From contig JARYLI010000006.1 in assembly GCA_029907715.1 (NCBI GenBank), positions 52,651 through 116,650 on the forward strand: 64,000 bases of DNA, written 5' to 3'. A program made the position numbers and the translations under genes. How positions within the stretch are numbered: the stretch's first letter is position 1; the number at the start of each line of letters is the position of its first letter. The notes beneath the pieces are model-generated. The model ran no database searches. It saw nothing but the letters and a program-made list of their open reading frames with translations, and had not been told where the DNA came from. Below, one piece after another: positions 1-8,191 of this stretch. This stretch comes from Methanothrix sp. (GTDB lineage: Archaea > Halobacteriota > Methanosarcinia > Methanotrichales > Methanotrichaceae).

Positions 1-355
1 GGTAGTTGAGGCTCTCGAGATCATTCATCCTCTCGCTCAGCAGAATGCCGTTCGTCACCAGCGATGTTATCATTCCCAGAGATCTCGCGTGCCTCAGGAT
101 CTCTGGAAGATCATCCCGGAGCAGAGGCTCGGTGGCCCATGCATTGTATGCGCCTATGCCGAATCGCGATGCGTCATCCAGCATCCCTGTAATCTCCCCG
201 AGGCGCATCTCGCGGCCGCGCCTGCGCCAGTGAGGGCAGAAGCTGCATCTGAGGTTGCAGGCCGTGTTCACAGTGTGCGATAGAACAAAGGGTCTGCGTC
301 TCACACGCAGCTGCCACACCGCTCTCATCATGAGCTTCGGATCGATTCTTCTCAT
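1..355 (-). CDS. Radical SAM domain protein (C-terminus beyond left edge)
   Basis: The leftward frame starts at ATG 355 and runs off the window edge, so only about 118 N-terminal residues are visible. They contain the radical SAM cluster motif CNLRCSFC near residue 36, preceded by a basic segment, and later a stretch ending in LVTNG that fits the usual second strand of the SAM barrel. The enzyme would bind a [4Fe-4S] cluster and S-adenosylmethionine. The substrate cannot be told from this part. The next gene to the right, secD, is on the same strand but nearly 300 bases away and followed by a terminator-like hairpin, so this is probably a separate transcript. Confidence 0.85.
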   Translation of the reverse strand, partial: MRRIDPKLMMRAVWQLRVRRRPFVLSHTVNTACNLRCSFCPHWRRRGREMRLGEITGMLDDASRFGIGAYNAWATEPLLRDDLPEILRHARSLGMITSLVTNGILLSERMNDLESLNY

Positions 356-444
356 GTGATCATCGCCACCTGATCAGGAATGCAGGCAGTCTCCTGTACG
401 GGCGCAGGTGCCCACCGGCTGGAACCCACATCCTGGAGACGATC

Positions 445-538
445 GAGGATCCCCATTAACCTTCTGTTATGGGATCTGCGAATGCTTCTGCATGCGTTAT
501 CAGAGAAGCTCTACACCAACTGGATTTTAGGAATCCTC
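445..538 (+). repeat. Family D short inverted-end repeat, copy 1
   Basis: A 94-bp segment bounded by GAGGATCC and GGAATCCTC. It is clearly related to the segment at 41956-42054 in opposite orientation, sharing blocks such as TTAACC, CTGTTA, GGGATCT, GAATGC, GAAGCT and TTTTAGGAATCCTC. No coding potential is evident. It fills most of the spacer between the edge gene and secD. Confidence 0.6.
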
Positions 539-616
539 AATCTCACAATAACTCATCCATTACGCGCTTAGCACGATCGCACTATCAGAGACAGACCTGT
601 AGGGGAAATGCACGAT

Positions 617-644
617 CAAAAATAAAAGGGGGGCTGAAAGGCCC
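617..644 (-). terminator. Hairpin plus T-rich tail after secD
   Basis: Just past the secD stop codon (reading leftward) the transcript would form a GGGC/GCCC hairpin with a six-base loop followed by a C- and T-rich run (CCCTTTTATTTTT). This fits a transcription end for the secF-secD operon. Archaeal termination mainly needs the T-rich tract, which is present. Confidence 0.55.
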
Positions 645-647
645 TGC

Positions 648-2324
648 CTATGCGACCTCCCCCAGGATGTAGCCGATTATCCTGCCGTATGCAGGCCTTG
701 CAATGCCCACGCCTATCAGGACGCCGATTATGGTGATCAGGGCGAAGCCCATCAGCGCGCCGAAGCCCATCCAGAGGAGCGGTATCATCGCGGCGATGGT
801 GGTTGCAGCCGCTCCCAGGATGATGTAGAACGCCCTGGAGAGCCTCGCGAGGTATATCTTGCCTGTGAGCAGGACGCCCTTCGCCTCCTGCTCGTTCCTC
901 TCTGTGATCCTCTCCCCATGGAGGAGCTCATCTGTTATTATGAAGAGGTGATCCACACCGGTGCCTATCACCATTATTATTCCAGCGATGCTCGCGAGAT
1001 CAAGCTGCCATCCAGCCGCAGACCATATGCCGAGCATCATGATGACCTCGCTGAATGAGGTGCAGACGATGGGCAGCACTATCCTCCTCTCTCTGTATCT
1101 GTAGAAGACCATGAGACCCACGGCAAGTATCGCGAGGATCCCTGCAAGAGCCACCTGGAACTTGAACTGGGATCCCAGTGCAGCATCAACCTGCCCGGAG
1201 CCTATGATCTTGACGTTCACAGGCAGCGCGCCCTCCCTCAGGTGGATGTACAGCTCCTTGGCCTTCCTGGATCCCGCCTCACCTGTGCCGACCTCGGCGA
1301 CCAGGCTTCTCATTGGCGCTTTGTCGAGAGCGGATGCGAGTTCGGGGGCAAGAGGAGCGCTGAATATCTCATCCCTGTCCAGGTACATCGATACCTCATG
1401 CGCCTTCGGATTCCTGGTGGCTCCGACCTCTTTGGCTATCCGCTGGAATGTGAGAGCCCCCTCCTCTGAGAGAGTGAAGGGCACGCCCCACATATCGTTC
1501 CTGTCTCCCCTCGGGAGCTCCACAGACTCAACGGCATCTCCGTACACGACATGCCTGGTCTCGTTCGGACCAACCTGGATGCGGATCTCAAACTTTCCTG
1601 GCTTGCCCACGACCTCCTCGGCGGTTGAGACGTTTACGCCCGCGAGATCTATCGTTATGAACCTGTTATCTACGACTCTGACCTTGATATCCTTGAGACC
1701 CAGACGGTTGAGCTTCTTGTCGAGAACCTCCTTGGTCTCGTCGACAGTCTCGGGTGTGAGGCCGCTGATGAATGCGTCCTCTCCAGGGGCGATCCTGCCG
1801 CCGACATCTGAGAGGATCGATTCGAGCTTCTCTCTTGTCACATTCGACCTTATCTCGTAGCGCACCGGCTCAAGCCCAACGATCCTCACATCCGAATCGA
1901 GGCGCGTTTTGAGGTAGTTCACAACAACGCCTTCAGGGGAGGCAGGCACTGTGATCCTGGTTGTGTTGGCCCTCACCAGAACCTTCGATCCAGGATACCC
2001 GAGATCCTCAGGCAGCGTCTCCGGAACATTTCCGTCTATCGTTATCACATAATTATCACCTCTCCTTGAGACATCCTCTACGACCCACGCGCCCTGGAAC
2101 TCCTTCTCCAGGATCTTAACAGGATCGACATCGAGCTGGACAATCGCCCCCTCAAGCTCCAGCTGGAGCCACGAGCCACCCTCCAGGTCAAGGCCGTACT
2201 TGAGGCCGTGGTTCATTCCGAGATATCCGGGTATCGGAGTGAGCATGAAGACCAGAGCGAGAACCACAGCCGCGATGTAAATGACAACCCTTGGATCCTT
2301 TGAAATGCTGCCTGCAAGGCTCAT
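648..2324 (-). CDS. secD: Protein-export membrane protein SecD
   Basis: A 558-residue protein that works with SecF to pull secreted proteins through the SecYEG channel using the proton or ion gradient. It has one membrane segment near residues 12-32, the SecD signature (YGLDLEGG) just after it, a large extracytoplasmic region to about residue 385, and five more predicted membrane segments at the C-terminus (starting FQVALAGILAIL). The usual archaeal length fits. Its ATG overlaps the secF stop by four bases, so the two are translationally coupled. A hairpin with a T-rich tail follows the stop codon. Confidence 0.95.
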   Translation of the reverse strand: MSLAGSISKDPRVVIYIAAVVLALVFMLTPIPGYLGMNHGLKYGLDLEGGSWLQLELEGAIVQLDVDPVKILEKEFQGAWVVEDVSRRGDNYVITIDGNVPETLPEDLGYPGSKVLVRANTTRITVPASPEGVVVNYLKTRLDSDVRIVGLEPVRYEIRSNVTREKLESILSDVGGRIAPGEDAFISGLTPETVDETKEVLDKKLNRLGLKDIKVRVVDNRFITIDLAGVNVSTAEEVVGKPGKFEIRIQVGPNETRHVVYGDAVESVELPRGDRNDMWGVPFTLSEEGALTFQRIAKEVGATRNPKAHEVSMYLDRDEIFSAPLAPELASALDKAPMRSLVAEVGTGEAGSRKAKELYIHLREGALPVNVKIIGSGQVDAALGSQFKFQVALAGILAILAVGLMVFYRYRERRIVLPIVCTSFSEVIMMLGIWSAAGWQLDLASIAGIIMVIGTGVDHLFIITDELLHGERITERNEQEAKGVLLTGKIYLARLSRAFYIILGAAATTIAAMIPLLWMGFGALMGFALITIIGVLIGVGIARPAYGRIIGYILGEVA

Positions 2325-3211
2325 CTCTTACCACCCCTGGCGAGCTTTGGATTCCGCTGTATGTACCACCGCAAAGCCTGGACGTTTGTTATCCAGGTGT
2401 TCATCATATCCGCAAGGAGGCCGAAGAAGAGCACCACGGATATATCGGATATCACATCGATCTTCGTGAAGCTGGGGGACACCAGGTAGATTATGCTCGA
2501 TACAAGTATCAGCACGATGACCGCGGACAGTGTCGTGGATGTCATCATCAGTCCGGTCCTCATCGCCCCCAGAACCTTCTCATTTAATGGACCCTTTCTC
2601 TTGAGCACCCTCACGGTGAGTAATATGTCTGTATCCACAGAGTAGCCTATGAGCATCAGAAGGGCAGCAACCGTGCCAAGCGAGAGCTTCACGCCCACAG
2701 CGGTCATCATCCCTGCAGCTATTATTATGTCCGCAAGGGCGCAGATCACGACAATACCGGATATGACAGGCTGTCTGAACACGAAGAAGACCACCAGAGC
2801 CATGAGAAGGAAAGACATCAGAAGGTACCTTGGAGCATCGCTCTGGAGCTGCTTGCTGTACACAGGCCCTATGTATCTGAGCTCAGCATCCGAGAACTTC
2901 TCATTCACAGTCCGCGCCAGGCTCTTGTAATCCTCGGATCCCATCGGGGGGAGCTGGATGTAGTATCTGCTTCCAACCCTTCTCAGCTCGGAGACATCAT
3001 AACCCTCAAGCTTGCTCAGGACTTGCGACTCAGGCTCCTCAGCGGGAACTGTTATGAGCGTGCCACCCGTGAACTCGATACCCATTCTGACCGGTGATCC
3101 TGTGGTGAAATACGTTGCGGCCAGAATAATGATAGATAAAGCCAGTACAGCGGCTGGAACTGCAATCATCTGCCGCCTGTCTATCTTCCTGATGAACTCC
3201 TCTAAATCCAT
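2321..3211 (-). CDS. secF: Protein-export membrane protein SecF
   Basis: A 296-residue partner of SecD with a membrane segment near residues 14-34, the SecF signature GIEFTGGT, an extracytoplasmic loop and five C-terminal membrane segments. I chose ATG 3211 (protein starting MDLEEFIRK) because a strong GGAGG site lies 6 bases upstream. The open frame continues upstream to 3442, but that extension is encoded by a mobile repeat (3281-3402) and recurs elsewhere, so it is not SecF. A TATA box at 3242-3250 on the same strand places the transcription start just before the chosen ATG. It is the first gene of the secF-secD operon. Confidence 0.93.
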   Translation of the reverse strand: MDLEEFIRKIDRRQMIAVPAAVLALSIIILAATYFTTGSPVRMGIEFTGGTLITVPAEEPESQVLSKLEGYDVSELRRVGSRYYIQLPPMGSEDYKSLARTVNEKFSDAELRYIGPVYSKQLQSDAPRYLLMSFLLMALVVFFVFRQPVISGIVVICALADIIIAAGMMTAVGVKLSLGTVAALLMLIGYSVDTDILLTVRVLKRKGPLNEKVLGAMRTGLMMTSTTLSAVIVLILVSSIIYLVSPSFTKIDVISDISVVLFFGLLADMMNTWITNVQALRWYIQRNPKLARGGKR

Positions 3212-3241
3212 ACAAGCCTCCTTTCTGGCTGAACCACGCTC

Positions 3242-3250
3242 AATATATTT
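3242..3250 (-). promoter_or_regulatory. TATA box for secF-secD
   Basis: On the minus strand the sequence AAATATATTG lies about 35 bases before the secF ATG, leaving a short leader that includes the GGAGG ribosome site. The family A repeat sits immediately upstream of this promoter. Confidence 0.5.
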
Positions 3251-3280
3251 ACGATTTTTGTGCCGTGCGCTCTCTGCGAG

Positions 3281-3402
3281 GTATTTGCTCAATATCGTGA
3301 GCGTGCTTGAGTTACTGATCAAGTGAGGCCCTATCATCGGCCATAGTCGTTTATCCAGAAATCCGCCAAGAGGGCAATTTACCTCAACATATTGAGCATG
3401 TT
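3281..3402 (+). mobile_element. Family A MITE-like element, copy 1
   Basis: A 122-bp non-coding element with ends GTATTTGCTCAATAT and ATATTGAGCATGTT that form imperfect terminal inverted repeats (core TGCTCAATAT/ATATTGAGCA). It is flanked by a perfect 9-bp duplication CTCTGCGAG at 3272-3280 and 3403-3411. Nearly identical copies lie at 25976-26098 and 41786-41906, each with its own 9-bp duplication. It lies just upstream of the secF promoter. No transposase gene for it was recognised in the window. Confidence 0.88.
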
Positions 3403-3614
3403 CTCTGCGAGCCGCATGGAATTCGATGATCGAGGTCTCCAAAATCCGGATCGCGGGCTCGAGCTGGGGCTTGAACTGCTGAACGGTGTTCCACCATCGG
3501 GACTCAGTGGCACAACACCAGCAGACCTCGAGCTGCGTGCTTTGGGTTCAGTGATCGGACAGACAGGGATATGAGAGGAGTAAATCTAAATTCATCGACT
3601 GTCAACATGGATTC

Positions 3615-4124
3615 ATGGACGTGTTCGATGCGCTTAAAGGAAGGAGGTCGATCAGGGCCTATCAGGAGAAACCTGTACCCAGGGATACTGTGGAGATGCT
3701 GCTTCAGGCGGCTGAGCTGGCGCCATCTGCGGGCAACCTTCAGTCCAGGAGGTACGTGGTTGTGATGCGGCAGGATCTCAGGAAGGCTCTGGCCCTGGCC
3801 GCATACGGCCAGAGCCAGATATCCTCCGCGCCTGTGGACATCGTCGTATGCGCTGATGTGAGGCGATCGAGCAGGCGGTATGGTGACAGGGGAAGCCTGT
3901 ACGCGATCCAGGATGCTGATGCTGCTGTGATGTGCATGCTGCTTGCAGCACATGCAATGGGCCTGGGCGCATGCTGGAACGGCGCGTTCGACGATGGGAT
4001 GGTGAGAGACATCCTGGGCATCGAGGAAGGTGTCGTGCCAGTCGCCATAATCTCCCTCGGCTGGCCTGCCGAGTCGCCTGAATCTCCCGGGAGGCTGCCA
4101 CCCAATGCGCGCTGGGAGGTATGA
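3615..4124 (+). CDS. Nitroreductase family flavoprotein
   Basis: A 169-residue protein of the nitroreductase-like FMN-dependent fold. The N-terminal RRSIRAY segment followed by LAPSAGNLQSRRY is the typical FMN-phosphate binding region, and GLGACWNGAF near residue 118 is the second flavin-contact segment. Members reduce nitro compounds, quinones or other acceptors with NAD(P)H or, in anaerobes, reduced ferredoxin; the substrate here is unknown. It ends 9 bases before elp3 on the same strand, so the two are probably cotranscribed. The length is at the short end of the family, as is common in archaea. Confidence 0.88.
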   Translation: MDVFDALKGRRSIRAYQEKPVPRDTVEMLLQAAELAPSAGNLQSRRYVVVMRQDLRKALALAAYGQSQISSAPVDIVVCADVRRSSRRYGDRGSLYAIQDADAAVMCMLLAAHAMGLGACWNGAFDDGMVRDILGIEEGVVPVAIISLGWPAESPESPGRLPPNARWEV

Positions 4125-4133
4125 GAGAGGCTC

Positions 4134-5672
4134 ATGTACAGGGATCTGAGGGATATCGTGGAGGCGATCATATCAGGGGTGATAAGGAGCGAGGAGGATC
4201 TTGAAAAGGCGAAGAGATCGCTTGCATCCAGCTTGAATCTTTCAGAGATTCCAGGCAACCCTGAGATACTCGCTGCAGCCAGAGCTGATGAGAGGGATCG
4301 GTTGAGGCTGCTGGTGAAAAAGCCGACACGCACGCTCTCAGGGGTTGCTGTGATCGCCGTCATGACGAGCCCGGCCCGCTGCCCGCATGGCACCTGCGTC
4401 CCCTGCCCTGGTGGCGTTCTGGGCGAGAGATGCTCACCGCAGAGCTACACAGGTCGGGAGCCCGCAGCGCTCAGGGCGGTACAGCACAGCTTCGATCCAT
4501 ACGCCCAGGTGGCTGCCAGGCTCAGACAGCTCTCGGAGACAGGCCACCCTGTCGACAAGGCAGAGCTCATTCTCATGGGAGGAACAATCACCTCCAGGCC
4601 ACTGGGGTACCAGTGCTGGTTTGTGAAGAGGTGTCTGGAGGCGATGAACGATTACCCTGATACGGTGAGCAGAGCACGCTGGAGATCCTTCAGAGAGGTG
4701 ACAGATGCAAACAGCAGTGCAGCCGTGAGAAACGTCGGCATAACCTTCGAGACCAGGCCCGACTGGTGCCGGAGCGGTCACATTAAAAATATGCTCCTCC
4801 TCGGCGGGACAAAAGTCGAGCTCGGGGTGCAGAGCATCCACGACGATGTTCTGAAAGCGATCAGGAGAGGCCACTCTGTGAAGGATACCATCAGAGCGAA
4901 CCGGTTGTTGAGAGAGGCTGGCCTGAAGGTCGGGTTCCACATGATGCCCGGGCTGCCGGGATCGAACCCCGAGAGGGACCTCAGGATGTTCAGGGAGCTG
5001 TTTGAGAGCAGCGATTACCGGCCAGATTACCTCAAGATATACCCCACGCTGGTTATCGAGGGAACGGAGCTCCACAGGATGTGGATGCGTGGCGATTACG
5101 AGCCTCTTTACGATGATGAGGCTGCTGAGCTGGTATCACGCATCAAGGAGATCCTCCCGAGGTACACCAGGCTCCAGCGCGTGCAGAGGGATATACCTGC
5201 GCACCTCATAGCGGCTGGTGTCAGGAAGAGCAACCTCAGACAGCTCGCAAAGAAGAGGCTCGAGGAGCGCGGATCGAGGTGCGTGTGCATAAGGTGCAGA
5301 GAGGCCGGGCTTCGCGGAATATCCGAGGGGGATATCGCATTGAACACAGAGAGCTATGATGCATGCGGAGCTAAGGAGCACTTCATATCTTTTGATACCG
5401 TGGATGACACCCTCGTCGGATTCCTCAGGCTGAGGCTTGGCGCCGAGGCCAGGATCAGGGAGCTGCATGTATACGGCCCGCTCGTACCTCTCGGAAGGAG
5501 AGGGGGATGGCAGCACCGCGGTATCGGCGCAAGGCTGATAGAGAGAGCTGAGGAGATGGCAAGGGATCAGGGCTACGACAGGATCACAGTCACAAGTGGC
5601 ATAGGCGTCAGGAGCTACTACGCCTCTCTCGGCTACAGACTGAACGCGCCGTACATGGAGAAGGCGCTTTGA
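4134..5672 (+). CDS. elp3: tRNA uridine(34) acetyltransferase Elp3, archaeal type
   Basis: A 512-residue enzyme that modifies the wobble uridine of certain tRNAs (acetyl-CoA dependent formation of a carboxymethyl side chain at C5). The radical SAM domain carries the Elp3 cysteine cluster CPHGTCVPCPGG near residues 83-94. The C-terminal GNAT acetyltransferase domain covers about residues 375-512, with the acetyl-CoA loop GWQHRGIG and a final YYASLGY segment. Archaea have Elp3 without the other Elongator subunits, and none is seen here. It follows the nitroreductase gene by 9 bases. Confidence 0.95.
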   Translation: MYRDLRDIVEAIISGVIRSEEDLEKAKRSLASSLNLSEIPGNPEILAAARADERDRLRLLVKKPTRTLSGVAVIAVMTSPARCPHGTCVPCPGGVLGERCSPQSYTGREPAALRAVQHSFDPYAQVAARLRQLSETGHPVDKAELILMGGTITSRPLGYQCWFVKRCLEAMNDYPDTVSRARWRSFREVTDANSSAAVRNVGITFETRPDWCRSGHIKNMLLLGGTKVELGVQSIHDDVLKAIRRGHSVKDTIRANRLLREAGLKVGFHMMPGLPGSNPERDLRMFRELFESSDYRPDYLKIYPTLVIEGTELHRMWMRGDYEPLYDDEAAELVSRIKEILPRYTRLQRVQRDIPAHLIAAGVRKSNLRQLAKKRLEERGSRCVCIRCREAGLRGISEGDIALNTESYDACGAKEHFISFDTVDDTLVGFLRLRLGAEARIRELHVYGPLVPLGRRGGWQHRGIGARLIERAEEMARDQGYDRITVTSGIGVRSYYASLGYRLNAPYMEKAL

Positions 5673-5822
5673 TCTGAGATCCGTGGAGGCCGGCTCGAAG
5701 CATCTGAATCTGAAACTCTTCGAATGGGGCGCGTGCGGTGCATGCCTCAGATGCAGCGCGCTCTCCGTGATCTGGAGCAGCTTATCCGCAGTCAGATCAT
5801 CTGTCTTCAGGAGATTGATTGG

Positions 5823-5830
5823 TTATATAT
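5823..5830 (+). promoter_or_regulatory. TATA box for ferredoxin-AOR operon
   Basis: TTATATAT preceded by a purine-poor GATTGG segment; the expected start site near 5853 gives a short leader with the GGAGAGGT ribosome site before ATG 5880. A weaker second A/T box (CTATAAC) lies at 5842. Confidence 0.55.
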
Positions 5831-5879
5831 CCCTTGAGGATCTATAACTTCACAGCAGCGTGCAGGAGAGGTATGAGAA

Positions 5880-6338
5880 ATGGCGGGAGCTGTTGCTGGT
5901 AAACCCAGCGCGGAGGCCGCGAAGAGGCCCAAGAAGCGGAGGAGGTTGAAGGTCGCCCATCCGGAGAGGTGCATCGGATGTCTGAGCTGCATGTTCGCAT
6001 GCAGCAGGATAAACACCGGGCGTGCATCGCTTGAGCGCTCGGCGATAAGGATAAAGACGCAGGGTGGGATCGAGGGGGACCCCATAATAGTGGTCTGTCA
6101 TGCGTGCGAGGATCCTGCATGTGTCAGGGCATGCCCGACGGGAGCTCTCTCCAGGAAAGAGGATGGGAGTGTTGTTTTTGATAGAGATCTCTGCGACGGA
6201 TGCGGCAGGTGTGTGGATGCGTGCCTCATAGGAGCGATATCCCTCGACAGCGAGGGCAAGGCCGTGAAGTGCAAGCACTGCGGGGCATGTGTTGCATTCT
6301 GCCCGCATGATGTGCTCAAGCTGATCGAGGTGGATTAA
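5880..6338 (+). CDS. Polyferredoxin, four [4Fe-4S] cluster motifs
   Basis: A 152-residue ferredoxin with four cysteine clusters: CIGCLSCMFAC, CHACEDPACVRACP, CDGCGRCVDAC and CKHCGACVAFCP. This is the 16-Fe type that shuttles electrons for tungsten aldehyde oxidoreductases. The N-terminal 25 residues are lysine- and arginine-rich and lack a signal peptide, so it acts in the cytoplasm. The ribosome site GGAGAGGT lies 8 bases before the ATG. The AOR gene follows after 2 bases, which supports a shared transcript and direct electron transfer between the two products. Confidence 0.92.
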   Translation: MAGAVAGKPSAEAAKRPKKRRRLKVAHPERCIGCLSCMFACSRINTGRASLERSAIRIKTQGGIEGDPIIVVCHACEDPACVRACPTGALSRKEDGSVVFDRDLCDGCGRCVDACLIGAISLDSEGKAVKCKHCGACVAFCPHDVLKLIEVD

Positions 6339-6340
6339 GC

Positions 6341-8077
6341 ATGCTGAGAAGAGTTCTTTACATAGATCTCACCAGAGGCGAGAGCTGGGTCGAGGAGAAG
6401 CACGACCTCTTCGAGGAATGGCTGGGAGGCACAGGGGTCGCAACACAGCTCCTGCTCAAGGAGGCTCCTGCTGGAGTCGATCCCCTGTCGCCGGAGGCTC
6501 CGATAATCTTCAGCATAGGGCCTCTCTCAACGATGTTCCCGGCGATGACGAAGACCGTGGCCCAGTTCAAGTCCCCGCTGACAGGAGAGCTCGGGGAGTG
6601 TTACGCAGGCGGGAGGCTCGCAATGGCGATGAGGTTCGCGGGCCACGAGTCGATTGTGATAAAGGGCAGAGCTGAGCGCCCCTGCTACATATCCATAGAG
6701 AATGATACGGTGAGGATACGGGATGCCACATCGATATGGGGGATCGGCGCCGCCCGCGTTGGAGTCATCCTGAGAGATGTCGAGAGGGGAGTTGGGAGGA
6801 GAAGCATCATCAGGATAGGGCCTGCCGGCGAGAGGATGGTCAGGTACGCCTCTGTGGTTGTCGACACCTACAGGCACTTCGGCAGGCTCGGCCTAGGCGC
6901 TGTCTTCGGATCCAAGAACCTGAAGGCAATCGTGATATCGGGGACAGAGGATGTTGCGATCCCAGATCCGAAGAGATATCGAGAGGTCTACAACCGTATT
7001 TACAGAATGGTCGTCCAGACAGACGCAATGGAGAAGTACCACGACCTCGGGACTCCCATGAACGTGAACGTGCTGAACCAGCTGAAGGGGCTGCCGACAC
7101 GCAACTTCCAGTCGAGCTCGTTTGCAGATGCAGAGAACATAAGCGGTGAGAGGCTCGCGGAGGAATACCTCTTCAGAAGGGTCTCATGCGCGCACTGCCC
7201 GATAGGGTGCATCCACGTAGCGATGCTGAAGACCGCGTTCACCCCACATCACGAGTTCGAGGTGAGAAGGGTCAGCTATGATTACGAGCCGATTTACTCT
7301 CTGGGCAGCAACCTGGGGGTTACGACTGCTGAGGGTGTGCTGGAGCTGATAGACACATGCGAGCGCCTGGGACTGGATGCGATGAGCACAGGCGTGGTGC
7401 TCTCGTGGGCGACGGAGGCCTACGAGAGGGATCTGATCACGCCTCAGGAGACTCTGGGAGTGCCGCTCCAGTGGAACAACGTGAAGGGCTACGTAAAGGC
7501 GATGGAGAATATCGTGGCTGCGCCGAACGAGTTCTATTCTGCGCTTGCGAGGGGTGTTGAGTTCGCTGCTTCCAGATACGGCGGAACCGATTTCGCGATG
7601 GCCCTGGGGAAAAACGAGGTCTCAGGATACCACACAGGTCCTGCATCCATAGTCGGGCAGCTAGTTGGTGTGAGACACTCACATCTGGATAACGCTGGAT
7701 ACAGCATAGACCAGACGGCTGCCAAGAAGCAGCTCGATCCGGCCGCTATGGTTGATCAGATAATCAGAGAGGACGACTCGAGAGGGGTGTTCAATTCGCT
7801 CGTAGGATGCCTCTTCGCAAGAGGTGTTTACACAGATGAGAACATGATCGATGCTCTGGGTTCTGTTGGAATAACAAAGAGCCGGGAGGAGCTGACAGAG
7901 CTCGGGAGGAGGATCTTCCTGGAAAAGTACAGGTTCAAGACCAGGGAGGGCTTCGATCTCTCGAAGGCGAGGATACCCAGGAGGTTCTTCGAGACCGTGA
8001 GCACCCTCGGCCGTATAGATCCCGAGACTGTGGAGAAGATGATCGCTCTCTACAGGGAGAGACGCGGATGGGCATGA
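6341..8077 (+). CDS. Aldehyde ferredoxin oxidoreductase family protein
   Basis: A 578-residue member of the tungsto-bispterin aldehyde ferredoxin oxidoreductase family, which oxidises aldehydes to carboxylic acids with ferredoxin as acceptor. The N-terminal domain has the family features WLGGTGVATQLL and GPLTG-like SPLTGELGECYAGG. The [4Fe-4S] ligands are visible as CAHCPIGC (about residues 284-291) and the distant fourth cysteine in VGCLFARG (about residue 490). The substrate range cannot be read from the sequence. It is coupled to the upstream polyferredoxin by a 2-base gap. A role in detoxifying or scavenging aldehydes is inference. Confidence 0.92.
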   Translation: MLRRVLYIDLTRGESWVEEKHDLFEEWLGGTGVATQLLLKEAPAGVDPLSPEAPIIFSIGPLSTMFPAMTKTVAQFKSPLTGELGECYAGGRLAMAMRFAGHESIVIKGRAERPCYISIENDTVRIRDATSIWGIGAARVGVILRDVERGVGRRSIIRIGPAGERMVRYASVVVDTYRHFGRLGLGAVFGSKNLKAIVISGTEDVAIPDPKRYREVYNRIYRMVVQTDAMEKYHDLGTPMNVNVLNQLKGLPTRNFQSSSFADAENISGERLAEEYLFRRVSCAHCPIGCIHVAMLKTAFTPHHEFEVRRVSYDYEPIYSLGSNLGVTTAEGVLELIDTCERLGLDAMSTGVVLSWATEAYERDLITPQETLGVPLQWNNVKGYVKAMENIVAAPNEFYSALARGVEFAASRYGGTDFAMALGKNEVSGYHTGPASIVGQLVGVRHSHLDNAGYSIDQTAAKKQLDPAAMVDQIIREDDSRGVFNSLVGCLFARGVYTDENMIDALGSVGITKSREELTELGRRIFLEKYRFKTREGFDLSKARIPRRFFETVSTLGRIDPETVEKMIALYRERRGWA

Positions 8078-8116
8078 GCCTGTAATCTTAACCCCCTCCA
8101 GGCAGGGAGAAGTGCC

Positions 8117-8191
8117 ATGAACAGAAAGCATATGGCAGGAGATGTGATGGATCCATCGGTGATCCATCAGTACACGGGAGAGGCGCCATGA
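8117..8191 (+). CDS. Possible 24-residue leader peptide
   Basis: A short frame with a good ribosome site (GGGAGAAG, 5 bases before the ATG) ends in a TGA that overlaps the start of the nucleotidylyltransferase gene as ATGA. Its start region (GTGCCATGAACAG) resembles that of the following gene (GCGCCATGAACAG), suggesting a small local duplication. It could be a leader peptide giving translational coupling, or simply a duplicated and abandoned start. No known family is recognised. Confidence 0.3.
   Translation: MNRKHMAGDVMDPSVIHQYTGEAP

Noticed and set aside
3212..3442. N-terminal extension of SecF
   Set aside because: The extension is encoded by the family A element, whose other copies give the same peptide elsewhere; a strong ribosome site and the family start point to ATG 3211.
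3401..3600. Small gene between the family A copy and the nitroreductase
   Set aside because: The 60-codon frame begins inside the mobile element and has no ribosome site or recognisable family.
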